From Microbacterium sp. 3J1 (GTDB taxonomy: Bacteria > Actinomycetota > Actinomycetes > Actinomycetales > Microbacteriaceae): a DNA stretch of 64,000 nucleotides. Numbering within the stretch: the first letter of the stretch is position 1; the number at the start of each line of letters is the position of its first letter. The position numbers and the translations under genes were made by a program. The stretch lies in NCBI RefSeq assembly GCF_001049495.1, contig NZ_CDWI01000014.1, positions 62,001-126,000 on the forward strand. The letters are read 5' to 3'. Below the pieces are notes generated by a model. That model did not search any database. It was not told the DNA's origin and was given only the letters and a program-made list of their open reading frames with translations. Of the stretch, positions 7,822-16,568 are shown in pieces.

Positions 7822-10797
7822 CTAGCCGTAGAACAGGGTCTCGAACGCCCGGCGGGCGCGTCGCGTCACACCCAGGTAGTCGTCCTCCAACTCGCTCGCC
7901 GAGCGGTCGGGGTAGCCGAGGAGCCGACCGATCGCGTCGAGGTCCCGCGGGTCGGTGGGCAGCACGTCGCTCGTCTTGCCCGTGTACAGCGTGATCGCCG
8001 AACGCAGTCTGCTCGACAGCCGCCAGGCGTCGCGGAGCAGATCAGCTGATGCGGCCGGCACCAGGTCGGCCTCGACCGCCGCGTCGAGCGCCGCGATCGT
8101 CGATGTGGTCCTCAGTTCAGGCACATCATGTGCGTGCTGCAGCTGAAGGAGCTGGACGAGCCATTCCACGTCGCTCAGGGTGCCGGGGCCGAGCTTGAGG
8201 TGGCGGCGCGGGTCGACTCCCTGAGGAAGCCGCTCCCCTTCGACGCGCGCCTTGATGCGCTTGATCTCCCGGGTGCCCTGCAGGTCGACCTCGCGCGGGT
8301 AGCGGATGCTGTCGGCGAGCTCCGTGAACGTCGCGATGAGCTTCGCGCTGCCGGCGACCCCCCTGGCGCGCAGCAGCGCCTGCGCCTCCCAGGACAGCGA
8401 CCACCGACGGTAGTACTCGCCGTAGGCCTCGATGGTCCGGACGATCGGACCGTTGCGCCCTTCGGGACGGAGATCGGCGTCGAGGTCGAGCGGCACGCGG
8501 TGGTCCGTGAGGTGCTCTCGGAGCCCTGCGACGATCCGCGTCGCGAGGGCCTGGGCACGCTGCGGCTCGACGCCGTTCGCGTCGTAGACGTACAGGATGT
8601 CGGCGTCGGAGCCGAAACCCAGCTCGGCGCCTCCGAACCTCCCCATGCCGATGACGGCGAAGTCGAGAGCGTCGTCTTCGGGCGGGACGATCTCGCGGCG
8701 CACGGCACGGAGGCCGGCCTGGATCGTGGCGTCGGTGATCTCGGTGAGCGATCGCGCGATCTCCTCGATCGACAAGACGTCGAGCACTCCCCCCATGGCC
8801 GTGCGGAGGAGCTCGCGTCGACGCAGGGCGCGCACCGCCTGCATCGCGTCGCCGACGCCGCGCTGCCTGGTCTGGATCGCTCGCGCCTCTTCGTCGAGCG
8901 CGGCACCGCTGCGCGGGCGCAGCAGGTCGCTGCTGTCGAGCCACGCGACGGACTCCGGTATCCACTCCATGAGCTCGCCCACGTAGCGGGACGACGACAG
9001 GAGCCGCGTGAGGCTCTCTGCAGCCCCGGACGAATCGCGCAGCATCCGGAGGAACCAGGGGGTGTCTCCCAGCCGCTCGCTGATCCGCCGGAACGCGAGC
9101 AGGGCGTAGTCGGGGTCGCTGCCGTCGGCGAACCAGCGCACCATGACCGGCATGAGGTGACGCTGGATGGTGGCCTTGCGGCTGAGCCCCGTCGTCAGCG
9201 CCCCGATGTGACGGAGCGCCCCGGCGGGGTTTCGGAACCCGATGGCCATCAGACGATCGTGCGCCTGTTCGGTCGAGAGCGTCCGCTCCCCCTCGGGGAG
9301 AGACGCCACCGCACTGAGCAGCGGACGGTAGAACAACCGCGTGTGGATGTCACGGACCTCCCGCCGCACGCCCTCCCAGCGGGCCCACACGGCCTCGCCC
9401 GAGTCCGCGAGACCGCTACTGCGGGCGAGGACGCGCAGCCCGGCCGGCGTGCGAGGCATGAGATGGGTCCTGCTGAGCTCCCGCAGCTGCAGCCGGTGCT
9501 CCATGAGGCGCAGGATGCGGTAGTCGTCGGCGAAACTCGCCGCGTCCGCCCGACCGATGTATCCGCCCTCGACCAGCGCGTCGAGGGTCTCGATCGTGCC
9601 GCGTGTGCGCAGCCGGATGTCGGTGAGACCGTGCACCAGCTGCAGGAGCTGGACCGTGAACTCGATGTCGCGCAGCCCGCCCGCTCCGAGCTTGAGCTGG
9701 TAGGGAGCATCCGCAGGGTCGATGTGCTCCATGACGCGCTCGCGCATGCGCTGCACGCTGTCGACGAAGTTCTCGCGCGCCGCGCTGGAGAAGACCTTCG
9801 GCTGCAGAGCGGCGATGTACGCCTCCCCGAGTTCCGGGTCGCCCGCGAGCGGCCGCGCCTTGAGCAGCGCCTGGAACTCCCAGCTCTTCGCCCAGCGGTC
9901 GTAGTACGCCAGGTGCGACGCCAGAGAGCGCACGAGGGCACCCTGCTTGCCCTCCGGCCGGAGAGCGGCATCGACCTCCCACAGCGGGGGCTCGACCTCG
10001 ATCCCGCTCAGCCCCCGCATCGCCTCACGGGCGAGCCGCGTAGCGATGTCGATGGCGCGGGACTCCTCCAGGATCTCCTCGTCGCGAGTGCCGCCGACGA
10101 AGATGACGTCCACGTCGCTGACGTAGTTGAGCTCGCGAGCGCCGGCCTTGCCCACCCCGATGATCGCGAGCTGGGTGGCGGCGACCTGATCGCGGCTGAT
10201 CGATTGGGACAGGCGCGTGCGGGCGACGGCGAGGGACGCCTCCAGCGCGGCACCGGCGAGGTCGGCGAGTGCCGCGGCCACCTCGCTGACGACCATGATC
10301 GGATTGTGCGCCGTCAGGTCGAACGCGGCGATGGCCGCCAGCGAGCGCCGATACGCCACGCGGAGTGCGACGACGGTGGCGTCGTCGCCCGAGGCGGCGA
10401 AACCGTTCAGGGCGCCGACAGCGCCCCGCATCCGATCGCGCAGCTCGTCGGCACCGGGAAGGACCGAGACGCTCTCTCCGAGGACGGCGACCTCCGACGG
10501 ATGCCGCGAGAAGAAGTCGGCCAGGCCCTGCGAGGCCCCGAACACCCGCCACACCTGCGCCCTCGTCGAGCGATCCTCGAATAGGGCCCGGAGAGGCGCC
10601 GCATCGCGCCGTGCGACGCGCAGCAGACCGTCGACGGCCGCGTCAGGATCAGCGGCCACGGCGCCGTCGAGCAGAGTCGCGCGGTCGAGCTGCAGCAGCG
10701 TCTCCAGCTCGGCCAGGTTCGCCGCCGCCTCGCTGAGCTCAGCGAACCCGAGCCTGGCCAGTGCGGACAGGGAGACGGAGACGTCCGAACGGGCCAT
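7822..10797 (-). CDS. glnE: Bifunctional glutamine-synthetase adenylyltransferase/deadenylyltransferase
   Basis: A 991-residue protein that adds AMP to, and removes it from, the glutamine synthetase tyrosine. It has two nucleotidyltransferase halves. The N-terminal half contains GVGKAGARELNYVSDVDVIFV and the C-terminal half GMGRFGGAELGFGSDADILYV; both carry the G-x(n)-DxD metal motif. Each is followed by a GlnD-like helical module with LKLGAGGLRDIEFTVQLLQL and LKLGPGTLSDVEWLVQLLQL. Full length. It lies 9 bases downstream of glnA2 and upstream of the lipid kinase on the same strand. Confidence 0.97.
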   Translation of the reverse strand: MARSDVSVSLSALARLGFAELSEAAANLAELETLLQLDRATLLDGAVAADPDAAVDGLLRVARRDAAPLRALFEDRSTRAQVWRVFGASQGLADFFSRHPSEVAVLGESVSVLPGADELRDRMRGAVGALNGFAASGDDATVVALRVAYRRSLAAIAAFDLTAHNPIMVVSEVAAALADLAGAALEASLAVARTRLSQSISRDQVAATQLAIIGVGKAGARELNYVSDVDVIFVGGTRDEEILEESRAIDIATRLAREAMRGLSGIEVEPPLWEVDAALRPEGKQGALVRSLASHLAYYDRWAKSWEFQALLKARPLAGDPELGEAYIAALQPKVFSSAARENFVDSVQRMRERVMEHIDPADAPYQLKLGAGGLRDIEFTVQLLQLVHGLTDIRLRTRGTIETLDALVEGGYIGRADAASFADDYRILRLMEHRLQLRELSRTHLMPRTPAGLRVLARSSGLADSGEAVWARWEGVRREVRDIHTRLFYRPLLSAVASLPEGERTLSTEQAHDRLMAIGFRNPAGALRHIGALTTGLSRKATIQRHLMPVMVRWFADGSDPDYALLAFRRISERLGDTPWFLRMLRDSSGAAESLTRLLSSSRYVGELMEWIPESVAWLDSSDLLRPRSGAALDEEARAIQTRQRGVGDAMQAVRALRRRELLRTAMGGVLDVLSIEEIARSLTEITDATIQAGLRAVRREIVPPEDDALDFAVIGMGRFGGAELGFGSDADILYVYDANGVEPQRAQALATRIVAGLREHLTDHRVPLDLDADLRPEGRNGPIVRTIEAYGEYYRRWSLSWEAQALLRARGVAGSAKLIATFTELADSIRYPREVDLQGTREIKRIKARVEGERLPQGVDPRRHLKLGPGTLSDVEWLVQLLQLQHAHDVPELRTTSTIAALDAAVEADLVPAASADLLRDAWRLSSRLRSAITLYTGKTSDVLPTDPRDLDAIGRLLGYPDRSASELEDDYLGVTRRARRAFETLFYG

Positions 10798-10806
10798 GCG
10801 CGACGC

Positions 10807-12144
10807 TCAGAGGAGCTCGAGGTTGTTCTTCAGCTCCAGCGGAGTGACCTGGCCACGATAGGCCTCCCACTCCTTGCGCTTGTTGAGCAGGACGTAGTTG
10901 AACACCGACTCGCCCAGCGTCTCGGCGACGAGCTCGGAGCTCTCCATGTACTCGAGCGCGTGGTCGAGGCTCGCCGGCAGGGCGGAGTAGCCGAGAGCGC
11001 GCCGCTCGGCGTCGCTGAGCGACCAGACGTTGTCCTCGGCCTCGGGCGGGAGCTCGTACTCCTCTTCGATGCCCTTGAGCCCCGCGGCGAGCATGAGCGC
11101 GTACGCGAGGTACGGGTTCGCCGCCGAGTCGAGGGCGCGGTACTCGACCCGCGAGGAGCCGCCCTTGTTGGGCTTGTACATCGGGACGCGCACGAGGGCG
11201 GAGCGGTTGTTGTGTCCCCACGTCACGAAGCTCGGCGCCTCGTCACCGCCCCACAGGCGCTTGTAGGAGTTGACGAACTGGTTCGTGACCGCAGCCATCT
11301 CATTGGCGTGGCGCAGGAGGCCCGCGATGAAATGACGACCGGTCTTCGAGAGCTGGTACTTCGCGCCCTCCTCGTAGAAGGCGTTGCGCTCTCCCTCGAA
11401 GAGCGACATGTGCGTGTGCATCCCGCTGCCCGGGTGGCCGCTCAGAGGCTTCGGCATGAACGTCGCGTACACGCCCTGCTCGATGGCCACCTCCTTGATG
11501 ACGGTGCGGAAGGTCATCACGTTGTCGGCCATCGTCAGCGCATCCGCGTACCGCAGGTCGATCTCGTTCTGGCCCGGGCCGCCCTCATGGTGGCTGAACT
11601 CGACCGAGATGCCGAGGTCCTCCAGCATCCGCACGGAGCGACGACGGAAGTCGTGCGCGGTGCCGCCGGGCACGTTGTCGAAGTAGCCTGCGGAGTCGAC
11701 GGGCACGGGGCCCTCGGGCCCGTACGACGACGACTTCAGCAGGTAGAACTCGATCTCCGGGTGCGTGTAGAACGTGAACCCGGCGTCGGCGGCCTTCGCC
11801 AGGGTGCGCTTGAGCACGTGGCGCGGGTCGGACACGGCCGGACGACCGTCAGGGGTCGTGATGTCGCAGAACATGCGCGCGGTCGGGTCGATCTCGCCGC
11901 GCCACGGAAGCGTCTGGAACGTCGTCGGATCGGGCTGCGCGAGAAGGTCGGACTCGTAGGTGCGGGTGAGCCCCTCGATCGCGGAGCCGTCGAATCCGAT
12001 GCCCTCGGCGAACGCGCCCTCGACCTCGGCGGGAGCGATGGCCACCGACTTGAGCGTGCCGATCACGTCGGTGAACCACAGGCGGACGAACTTGACGCCG
12101 CGCTCTTCGATCGTCCGGAGGACGAAGTCCCTCTGCTTGTCCAT
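10807..12144 (-). CDS. glnA2: Second type I glutamine synthetase (GlnA2 type)
   Basis: A 445-residue glutamine-synthetase family protein. The ATG at 12144 gives MDKQRDFVLRTIEERG, which matches the N-terminus of mycobacterial GlnA2; GTG 12150 would add two residues. Visible motifs: GFDGSAIEGL, HPEIEFYL, SGHPGSGMHTHMSLFEGE and NNRSALVRVP. The region around YELPPEAEDN differs from the GSI-beta adenylylation segment, as in the shorter GSI-alpha-like class. Role: glutamine synthesis or a related gamma-glutamyl ligation; the physiological substrate of GlnA2 proteins varies. It precedes glnE and overlaps or abuts the small SPOR-like gene. Confidence 0.93.
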   Translation of the reverse strand: MDKQRDFVLRTIEERGVKFVRLWFTDVIGTLKSVAIAPAEVEGAFAEGIGFDGSAIEGLTRTYESDLLAQPDPTTFQTLPWRGEIDPTARMFCDITTPDGRPAVSDPRHVLKRTLAKAADAGFTFYTHPEIEFYLLKSSSYGPEGPVPVDSAGYFDNVPGGTAHDFRRRSVRMLEDLGISVEFSHHEGGPGQNEIDLRYADALTMADNVMTFRTVIKEVAIEQGVYATFMPKPLSGHPGSGMHTHMSLFEGERNAFYEEGAKYQLSKTGRHFIAGLLRHANEMAAVTNQFVNSYKRLWGGDEAPSFVTWGHNNRSALVRVPMYKPNKGGSSRVEYRALDSAANPYLAYALMLAAGLKGIEEEYELPPEAEDNVWSLSDAERRALGYSALPASLDHALEYMESSELVAETLGESVFNYVLLNKRKEWEAYRGQVTPLELKNNLELL

Positions 12145-12146
12145 CG

Positions 12147-12362
12147 TCACTCTGCGGCCTTGCCGGTGCCAGCGTCCCAGCCGTTCTCAGCGGCTTCCTC
12201 TTCGGCCCAGGCGCGCGAGCGCTCCTTGAGCTTCTCCGGCGCATGCGCCGCCTCGTGCTCGGTGTCGAACGGACCGACGCGGTCGGCGGAGGCCGAGATC
12301 ATGCCGAATTCGACCTGACCGGTCTGCAGGTTGTACCAGTACTTCTCGTCGCCGTCCGACAT
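12147..12362 (-). CDS. Small SPOR-like domain protein
   Basis: A 71-residue protein. The core EKYWYNLQTGQVEFG ... VGPFDTEHEAAHAPEKLKERS resembles the small proteins annotated as SPOR-domain in Microbacteriaceae: a short beta/alpha unit ending in Ala/Glu-rich helix. It has no signal peptide, so a classical septal peptidoglycan role is doubtful. It lies directly upstream of glnA2 with the stop only three bases from that ATG, so the two are probably co-translated. Confidence 0.75.
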   Translation of the reverse strand: MSDGDEKYWYNLQTGQVEFGMISASADRVGPFDTEHEAAHAPEKLKERSRAWAEEEAAENGWDAGTGKAAE

Positions 12363-12432
12363 GGCCGCTCCCCTTCATCACGTGGTGTCATCGATCCTAC
12401 TGGCGCTGACGGCGGTCGCTAAGCTATCGACC

Positions 12433-13179
12433 ATGGCAAAAGCGATCGGCGTCGACATCGGCGGCACGGGTATCAAGGCAGGCATCGTCGACCTCGAGCA
12501 CGGCATCATGGCATCCGACAGGGTGCGCGTACCGACTCCCGAGGGAGCCTCGCCGCAGGACGTCCTGCAGGCGGTCCAGACCGTCCTCAAGACCCTCGAC
12601 GTCCACGACTCCACGCTTCCGCTCGGCGTCGCATTCCCCGCGATCGTCAAGCGCGGCAAGACCCTCTCGGCGGCGAACGTCTCGAAGGAGTGGCTGGACT
12701 TCGATGCCGAGCGGTTCTTCCGCGACGGACTCGGCCGCAACATCGTCTTCGTGAACGATGCGGATGCCGCCGGTGTCGCCGAGGCGCGTCACGGCGCAGC
12801 GCGAGATGTGCGCGGCTTCACGCTGCTCACCACGCTCGGCACAGGCATCGGCTCGGCGTTCCTCTACGACGGCGTGCTGCTGCCGAACACGGAGCTCGGT
12901 CACCTGAACTTCGGCGAGTACGAGTCGGTCGAAACGTACGCCGCGACTTCGGCACGCGAGCGCGAGAACCTGAGCTGGTCCGAGTGGGCCGAGCGCCTGC
13001 AGGCGTTCTACTCGCACATCGAGTTCCTCTTCAGCCCCGACCTGTTCGTCGTCGGCGGAGGCGTGTCGAAGAATGCAGGCGACTTCCTGCCGCTGCTCGA
13101 CCTCAAGACGCCGATCGTCCCCGCGATCCACCGCAACAACTCAGGCATCATCGGCGCCGCGTCGCTCGCCGGCGACTGA
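12433..13179 (+). CDS. ppgK: Polyphosphate glucokinase (ROK family)
   Basis: A 248-residue kinase that phosphorylates glucose with polyphosphate or ATP. It has the ROK N-terminal phosphate loop AIGVDIGGTGIKAGIVDL, FPAIVKRG and NVSKEWLDF, the catalytic Asp in FVNDADAAGVAEARHGAA, and GTGIGSAFLYDGVLLPNTELGHL. The length and the ELGHLNFGEYESVETYAA segment fit actinobacterial PpgK rather than ATP-only glucokinases. No Shine-Dalgarno is obvious before the ATG, which suggests a leaderless start. A terminator follows. Confidence 0.93.
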   Translation: MAKAIGVDIGGTGIKAGIVDLEHGIMASDRVRVPTPEGASPQDVLQAVQTVLKTLDVHDSTLPLGVAFPAIVKRGKTLSAANVSKEWLDFDAERFFRDGLGRNIVFVNDADAAGVAEARHGAARDVRGFTLLTTLGTGIGSAFLYDGVLLPNTELGHLNFGEYESVETYAATSARERENLSWSEWAERLQAFYSHIEFLFSPDLFVVGGGVSKNAGDFLPLLDLKTPIVPAIHRNNSGIIGAASLAGD

Positions 13180-13206
13180 CCCGGTGCCCGTCCGACCCTA
13201 GACACG

Positions 13207-13237
13207 AGAAGGCCCCGCCGATCCGGCGGGGCCTTCT
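13207..13237. terminator. Terminator between ppgK and rnpB (convergent)
   Basis: Hairpin AGAAGGCCCCGCCG-atc-CGGCGGGGCCTTCT. It ends a few bases before the 3' end of the convergent RNase P RNA, so it may serve both transcripts. Confidence 0.85.
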
Positions 13238-13248
13238 GCACGTCCAGG

Positions 13249-13610
13249 CGAATGGGCCGACCTGTACGCCGGGTTCTGTTCCGGGGTTCTTCGCCCCTTC
13301 GACGGCCATCTCTCTCGGCGACACGTTGCCGTGGCACTCTAGCGGTCTACCCGAGGACTCGGCGAGCCGCGTCAACATCCTCTGTCTGACCTTGCTCCGG
13401 ACGAGGTTTACCTGGCGGGCCATGTCACCATGGCCCCCGGTGGTCTCTTACACCACCCTTTCACCCTTACCCCTTGCGGGGCGGTCTGCTCTCTGTGGCA
13501 CTTTCTCGCGGATTGCTCCGGGTGGGCGTTACCCACCGTCCTGCCCTGAGGAGCCCGGACGTTCCTCGGTGCGGTTGCCCGCCACGCGACCGTCCAGTCG
13601 ACCCATTCGC
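13249..13610 (-). ncRNA. rnpB: RNase P RNA, bacterial class A
   Basis: About 362 nucleotides on the minus strand. The 5' part contains GAGGAACGTCCGGGCTCC (conserved region I), the middle has AAGGGTGAAA and GGTGTAAGAGACCACC, and the 3' part has ACAGAACCCGGCGTAC. The two ends pair (GAATGGGTCGAC at 5' with GTCGGCCCATTC at 3'). This is the catalytic RNA that matures tRNA 5' ends. Its boundaries are estimated from the terminal pairing, within a few bases. Confidence 0.95.
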
Positions 13611-13634
13611 AGCATCCAGTCTACGCGGGCCGCG

Positions 13635-15332
13635 TCACTTCTCCGCGGACTCCGCGATCCTGAGATCCAGCGGCACGTCGATCGGGAAGTCGCCGAACAG
13701 GCGACGTGTGGCCACCGCCGCCGCCTCGCGCACGGCATCCGCCGCGGCTTCGGCCTGCTCGATCGGGACGTGGAGGATCACCTCGTCGTGCAGGAAGAAG
13801 GCGAGATGGCCCCGCCTGCCGAACGGGCCCGATGCCGGCGCCGGACGCTCCGCCTCGGGAAGCCGCTGCAGGCGGTGGCGGATCTCGGCCAGCCAGATCA
13901 GCGACCACTCGGCGGCGGTCCCCTGCACGACGAAGTTGCGCGTGAAGCGACCCCAGTCGCGCGCTCGACGACGTGCGACGGCGACCTCGGCGGGTTCGGC
14001 GTCGGCGTCGGTGGCTCGCGACTGCAGCTCGGACCACTCGGTGGAGGGTCGCGGTGACGAGCGGCCCAGCCACGTGGACACGACGCCGCCGTCCTCGCCG
14101 ATCCTCGCCGCCTTGTCGACCAGCGCCATCGCGCGCGGATAGACCTTTCGAAGCCGGGGCACCAGACGCCCGCTGTCGCCCGTGGTGGCGCCGTACATGG
14201 CTCCGAGCACGGCGTACTTGGCCTCCTCGCGACTCGCCACCGCACCGGATTCCACGACGCCCGCGTACAGGTCACGCCCCTGCGCGGCGCGCGCCATGGC
14301 CCTGTCGCCCGCCATCGCCGCGAGCATCCGCGGCTCAAGCTGGGCGACGTCGGCGACGACGAGGGTCCACCCGTCGTCGGCCCGCACCGCGGCCCTGAGT
14401 GCGCGTGGCAGCTGCAGCGCCCCGCCGCCGGCGGACGCCCATCGCCCCGTGACGACCCCGCCCGGGATGTAGACCGGCCGGAAGCGTCCTTCGTGGACCC
14501 ACTCGGCGAGCCAGGCCCAGCCGTTGGCGCTGAGCAGACGGGAGAGCTTCTTGTATGCGAGCAGCGGCGCGACCACGGGGTGGGTGTGCTGCGCCAGCTC
14601 CCAGCGACTCGTCGAGTCGACCGGGACGCCGACGCGGTGCAGGGCCCGCAGGAGCTTCGGCTGGCTCTCGAGGTTCAACGTCGGATCGCCGAGGATCGCT
14701 CGGATCCGGTCGCCCTCGTCGACCATGCGACGAGGGGTTCCCCCCGCCACGGGACGAGTGCCCAGGATGTCCGTGAGGATGCCGTCGTGCACCGCTTCAT
14801 TCCACGGCAGTCCGGCAGCACGCATCTCCTCCGCGATGAGGCCGCCGGCGGATTCCGCGGAGGTCAGCAGGACGAGTCGTCCCTCCTTGCCGGCATCGAT
14901 GACCCGACGCTGCTCCCGGTACTGGTCGAGGGCATCGGCTATGGGATCATCCGGCTCGTGCTGATGCACGACGTCGAACAGCGCGGGCGCCTCCTCGACC
15001 GGGTCCCGGCGCACCCAGGACGCGGAGGGCGCGAGCGGGCGGGCGACCGCATCGGTGTCGCGCAGGATCGCATGGCAGAGCACCAGATCGTGCGTGCGCC
15101 CGAGCGTCACACCCGCCTCGAGCAGCATCGGGTAGACGTCACGGGCGCTGCGGATGACCCAGCGCGGCGGGTCGTCGCGCTCCTGAGCCGCCACCCACTC
15201 GGGGAGCTCGGCCTTCGGCAGGACCAGCCGACCGGTCTCGTCTCCTCGCGCATCGAGTTCGATCGCCGCGTACGCACCGGACCCGGCCGCCAGCAGCGCG
15301 ACACGGCGCTCTGTCGGGCGCCGCGAACTCAC
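13635..15332 (-). CDS. Family A DNA polymerase without 5' nuclease (annotated bifunctional 3'-5' exonuclease/polymerase)
   Basis: A 565-residue PolA-family protein. Polymerase motifs: A, VVADVAQLEPRMLA near residue 330; B, KYAVLGAMYGATTG near 375, with the Lys and Tyr-Gly; C, FFLHDEVILHVP near 515. The primer-side SANGWAWLAEWV and GRWASAGGGALQLP are also present. The 5' nuclease domain of PolA is absent. The N-terminal ~190 residues sit where the exonuclease domain would be, but I cannot see a convincing DxE ExoI motif, so proofreading is uncertain. It is common in Microbacteriaceae as an accessory enzyme, probably for repair. Confidence 0.87.
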   Translation of the reverse strand: MSSRRPTERRVALLAAGSGAYAAIELDARGDETGRLVLPKAELPEWVAAQERDDPPRWVIRSARDVYPMLLEAGVTLGRTHDLVLCHAILRDTDAVARPLAPSASWVRRDPVEEAPALFDVVHQHEPDDPIADALDQYREQRRVIDAGKEGRLVLLTSAESAGGLIAEEMRAAGLPWNEAVHDGILTDILGTRPVAGGTPRRMVDEGDRIRAILGDPTLNLESQPKLLRALHRVGVPVDSTSRWELAQHTHPVVAPLLAYKKLSRLLSANGWAWLAEWVHEGRFRPVYIPGGVVTGRWASAGGGALQLPRALRAAVRADDGWTLVVADVAQLEPRMLAAMAGDRAMARAAQGRDLYAGVVESGAVASREEAKYAVLGAMYGATTGDSGRLVPRLRKVYPRAMALVDKAARIGEDGGVVSTWLGRSSPRPSTEWSELQSRATDADAEPAEVAVARRRARDWGRFTRNFVVQGTAAEWSLIWLAEIRHRLQRLPEAERPAPASGPFGRRGHLAFFLHDEVILHVPIEQAEAAADAVREAAAVATRRLFGDFPIDVPLDLRIAESAEK

Positions 15333-15357
15333 CGTCGGCGCGCTCGCGGCGCAGCCC

Positions 15358-16089
15358 TCACAGTCCGGATTCCTCGGTCCGGACGAGGATGCAGCCGCAC
15401 TCGGGGCAGAAGACCACGGCGTCGTCCGCCGAGCGACGGATGTCGTTCAGGTCGGTGCCGGGGAGCAGGATCCGGCAGCCTTCGCAGGTGCCGCGGGTCA
15501 GAAGGGCCGCACCGGCGCTGTTGGCGGCACGGCGGGTGTACTCCGCGAGGAGAGGTGCGGGCAGCGCATCGGTGACCGCTTCACGGTCCCGCGCGAGCTG
15601 CGCTCCGAGTTCCGTCGCGGCGGCGACGTCGGCCTTGGCCTGCGCGGTCAGCGCCGTACCTTCAGCGGTCGTGGTGTCGAGCAGAGCCTGCTGCGCGGCG
15701 ACGGCCGCGTCGGCATCCTCCACCCGCCCCATGACATCGAGCTCGATGTCCTCCAGGTCGCTCTGGCGCCGGGCGAGGCTGGCGAGCTCGTGCTCGAGCG
15801 CCTGCGCCTCTTTGGGATTCGTGGCCGTCGCGAGGCGCTCGGCGTCGCGGGCGCGGCGCTTCTCGACCAACGAGACGTCGGTCTCGAGACGGGTGAGCTC
15901 GGTGCGGACGTCGTCGCGCGTGCCCGTGAGTGCGGTGAGCTCGCGCAGCTGCTCCTGCCGGATCGCGACCAGTTCGCCGATGCGGGCCGCCTGGGAGGGC
16001 TTGGTGCGGGCGCGTTCCGCCTGCGCGATGCGCCGGTCCAGGTCGGCGACGTCGAGCAGGATGCGCTGGTGTTCTGGGCTGGCGTTCAC
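15358..16089 (-). CDS. Coiled-coil protein with C-terminal zinc ribbon (CT398/CdsZ-like)
   Basis: A 243-residue protein with GTG 16089 after GGAAG. Residues ~10-170 are a long charged Leu/Ala/Glu/Arg coiled coil (LLDVADLDRRIAQAERAR onward). The C-terminus has two Cys pairs, CEGC and CPECGC, separated by about 23 residues: a C4 zinc ribbon. This layout matches the widespread zf-RING_7 family, whose role is not settled (protein-protein or nucleic-acid contacts). It lies upstream of, and co-oriented with, the PolA-like gene, with a 25-base gap. Confidence 0.85.
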   Translation of the reverse strand: MNASPEHQRILLDVADLDRRIAQAERARTKPSQAARIGELVAIRQEQLRELTALTGTRDDVRTELTRLETDVSLVEKRRARDAERLATATNPKEAQALEHELASLARRQSDLEDIELDVMGRVEDADAAVAAQQALLDTTTAEGTALTAQAKADVAAATELGAQLARDREAVTDALPAPLLAEYTRRAANSAGAALLTRGTCEGCRILLPGTDLNDIRRSADDAVVFCPECGCILVRTEESGL

Positions 16090-16123
16090 GCTTCCAAATC
16101 TACTCGGTACCCGGCGTCCGCCA

Positions 16124-16546
16124 TCACCCGACCCGGCCGTCGACGTACTGCCAGCGTCGGCCGTCGCGCGCGAAACGGCTGCGCTCGCGGAGCGAGCCGC
16201 GTTGCGCGCCCTGCGACCAGAACGCCTCGAACTCCACGACGCCCTCGCGATCGAACGGACCACCCGCGACACGGTCGACGATCACGAGCCGTCGCCATTC
16301 CAGATCACGGTCGAGCTCGAGCTCGTCGGGGCGCGTGGATGCGTGCCAGCTGTCGAGCAGATAGACGTCATCCTGCAGGACGAAAGCGGTGTACCGCGAA
16401 CGCATCAGACGCTCGGCGGTGGGGGCCGGAGCGCCCGCGAGCACGGGCCCGCAACACGCCCCGAAGGTGTCGCCGGAGTCGCACGGACACCGCGACGCAT
16501 TATCGGGCACCGTGTCGTCCGACGCCATGCTCTCCGCTCCCGACAT
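16124..16546 (-). CDS. YchJ family (UPF0225) SEC-C metal-binding protein
   Basis: 140 residues if started at ATG 16546; ATG 16528 is also possible. It starts with a SEC-C zinc motif CPCDSGDTFGACCGP, followed by the YchJ core TAERLMRSRYTAFVLQDDVYLLDSWHAS and a cystatin/NTF2-like end with VVEFEAFWSQG and RDGRRWQYVDG. The function is unknown in the family. It is divergent from the aldo/keto reductase with about 22 bases between starts. Confidence 0.85.
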   Translation of the reverse strand: MSGAESMASDDTVPDNASRCPCDSGDTFGACCGPVLAGAPAPTAERLMRSRYTAFVLQDDVYLLDSWHASTRPDELELDRDLEWRRLVIVDRVAGGPFDREGVVEFEAFWSQGAQRGSLRERSRFARDGRRWQYVDGRVG

Positions 16547-16568
16547 GGCTCCAGCGTACGCTGACGGC

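Noticed and set aside
8128..10584. Long plus-strand open frame opposite glnE
   Set aside because: Antisense shadow of a fully recognisable glnE; no start signal and no domain.
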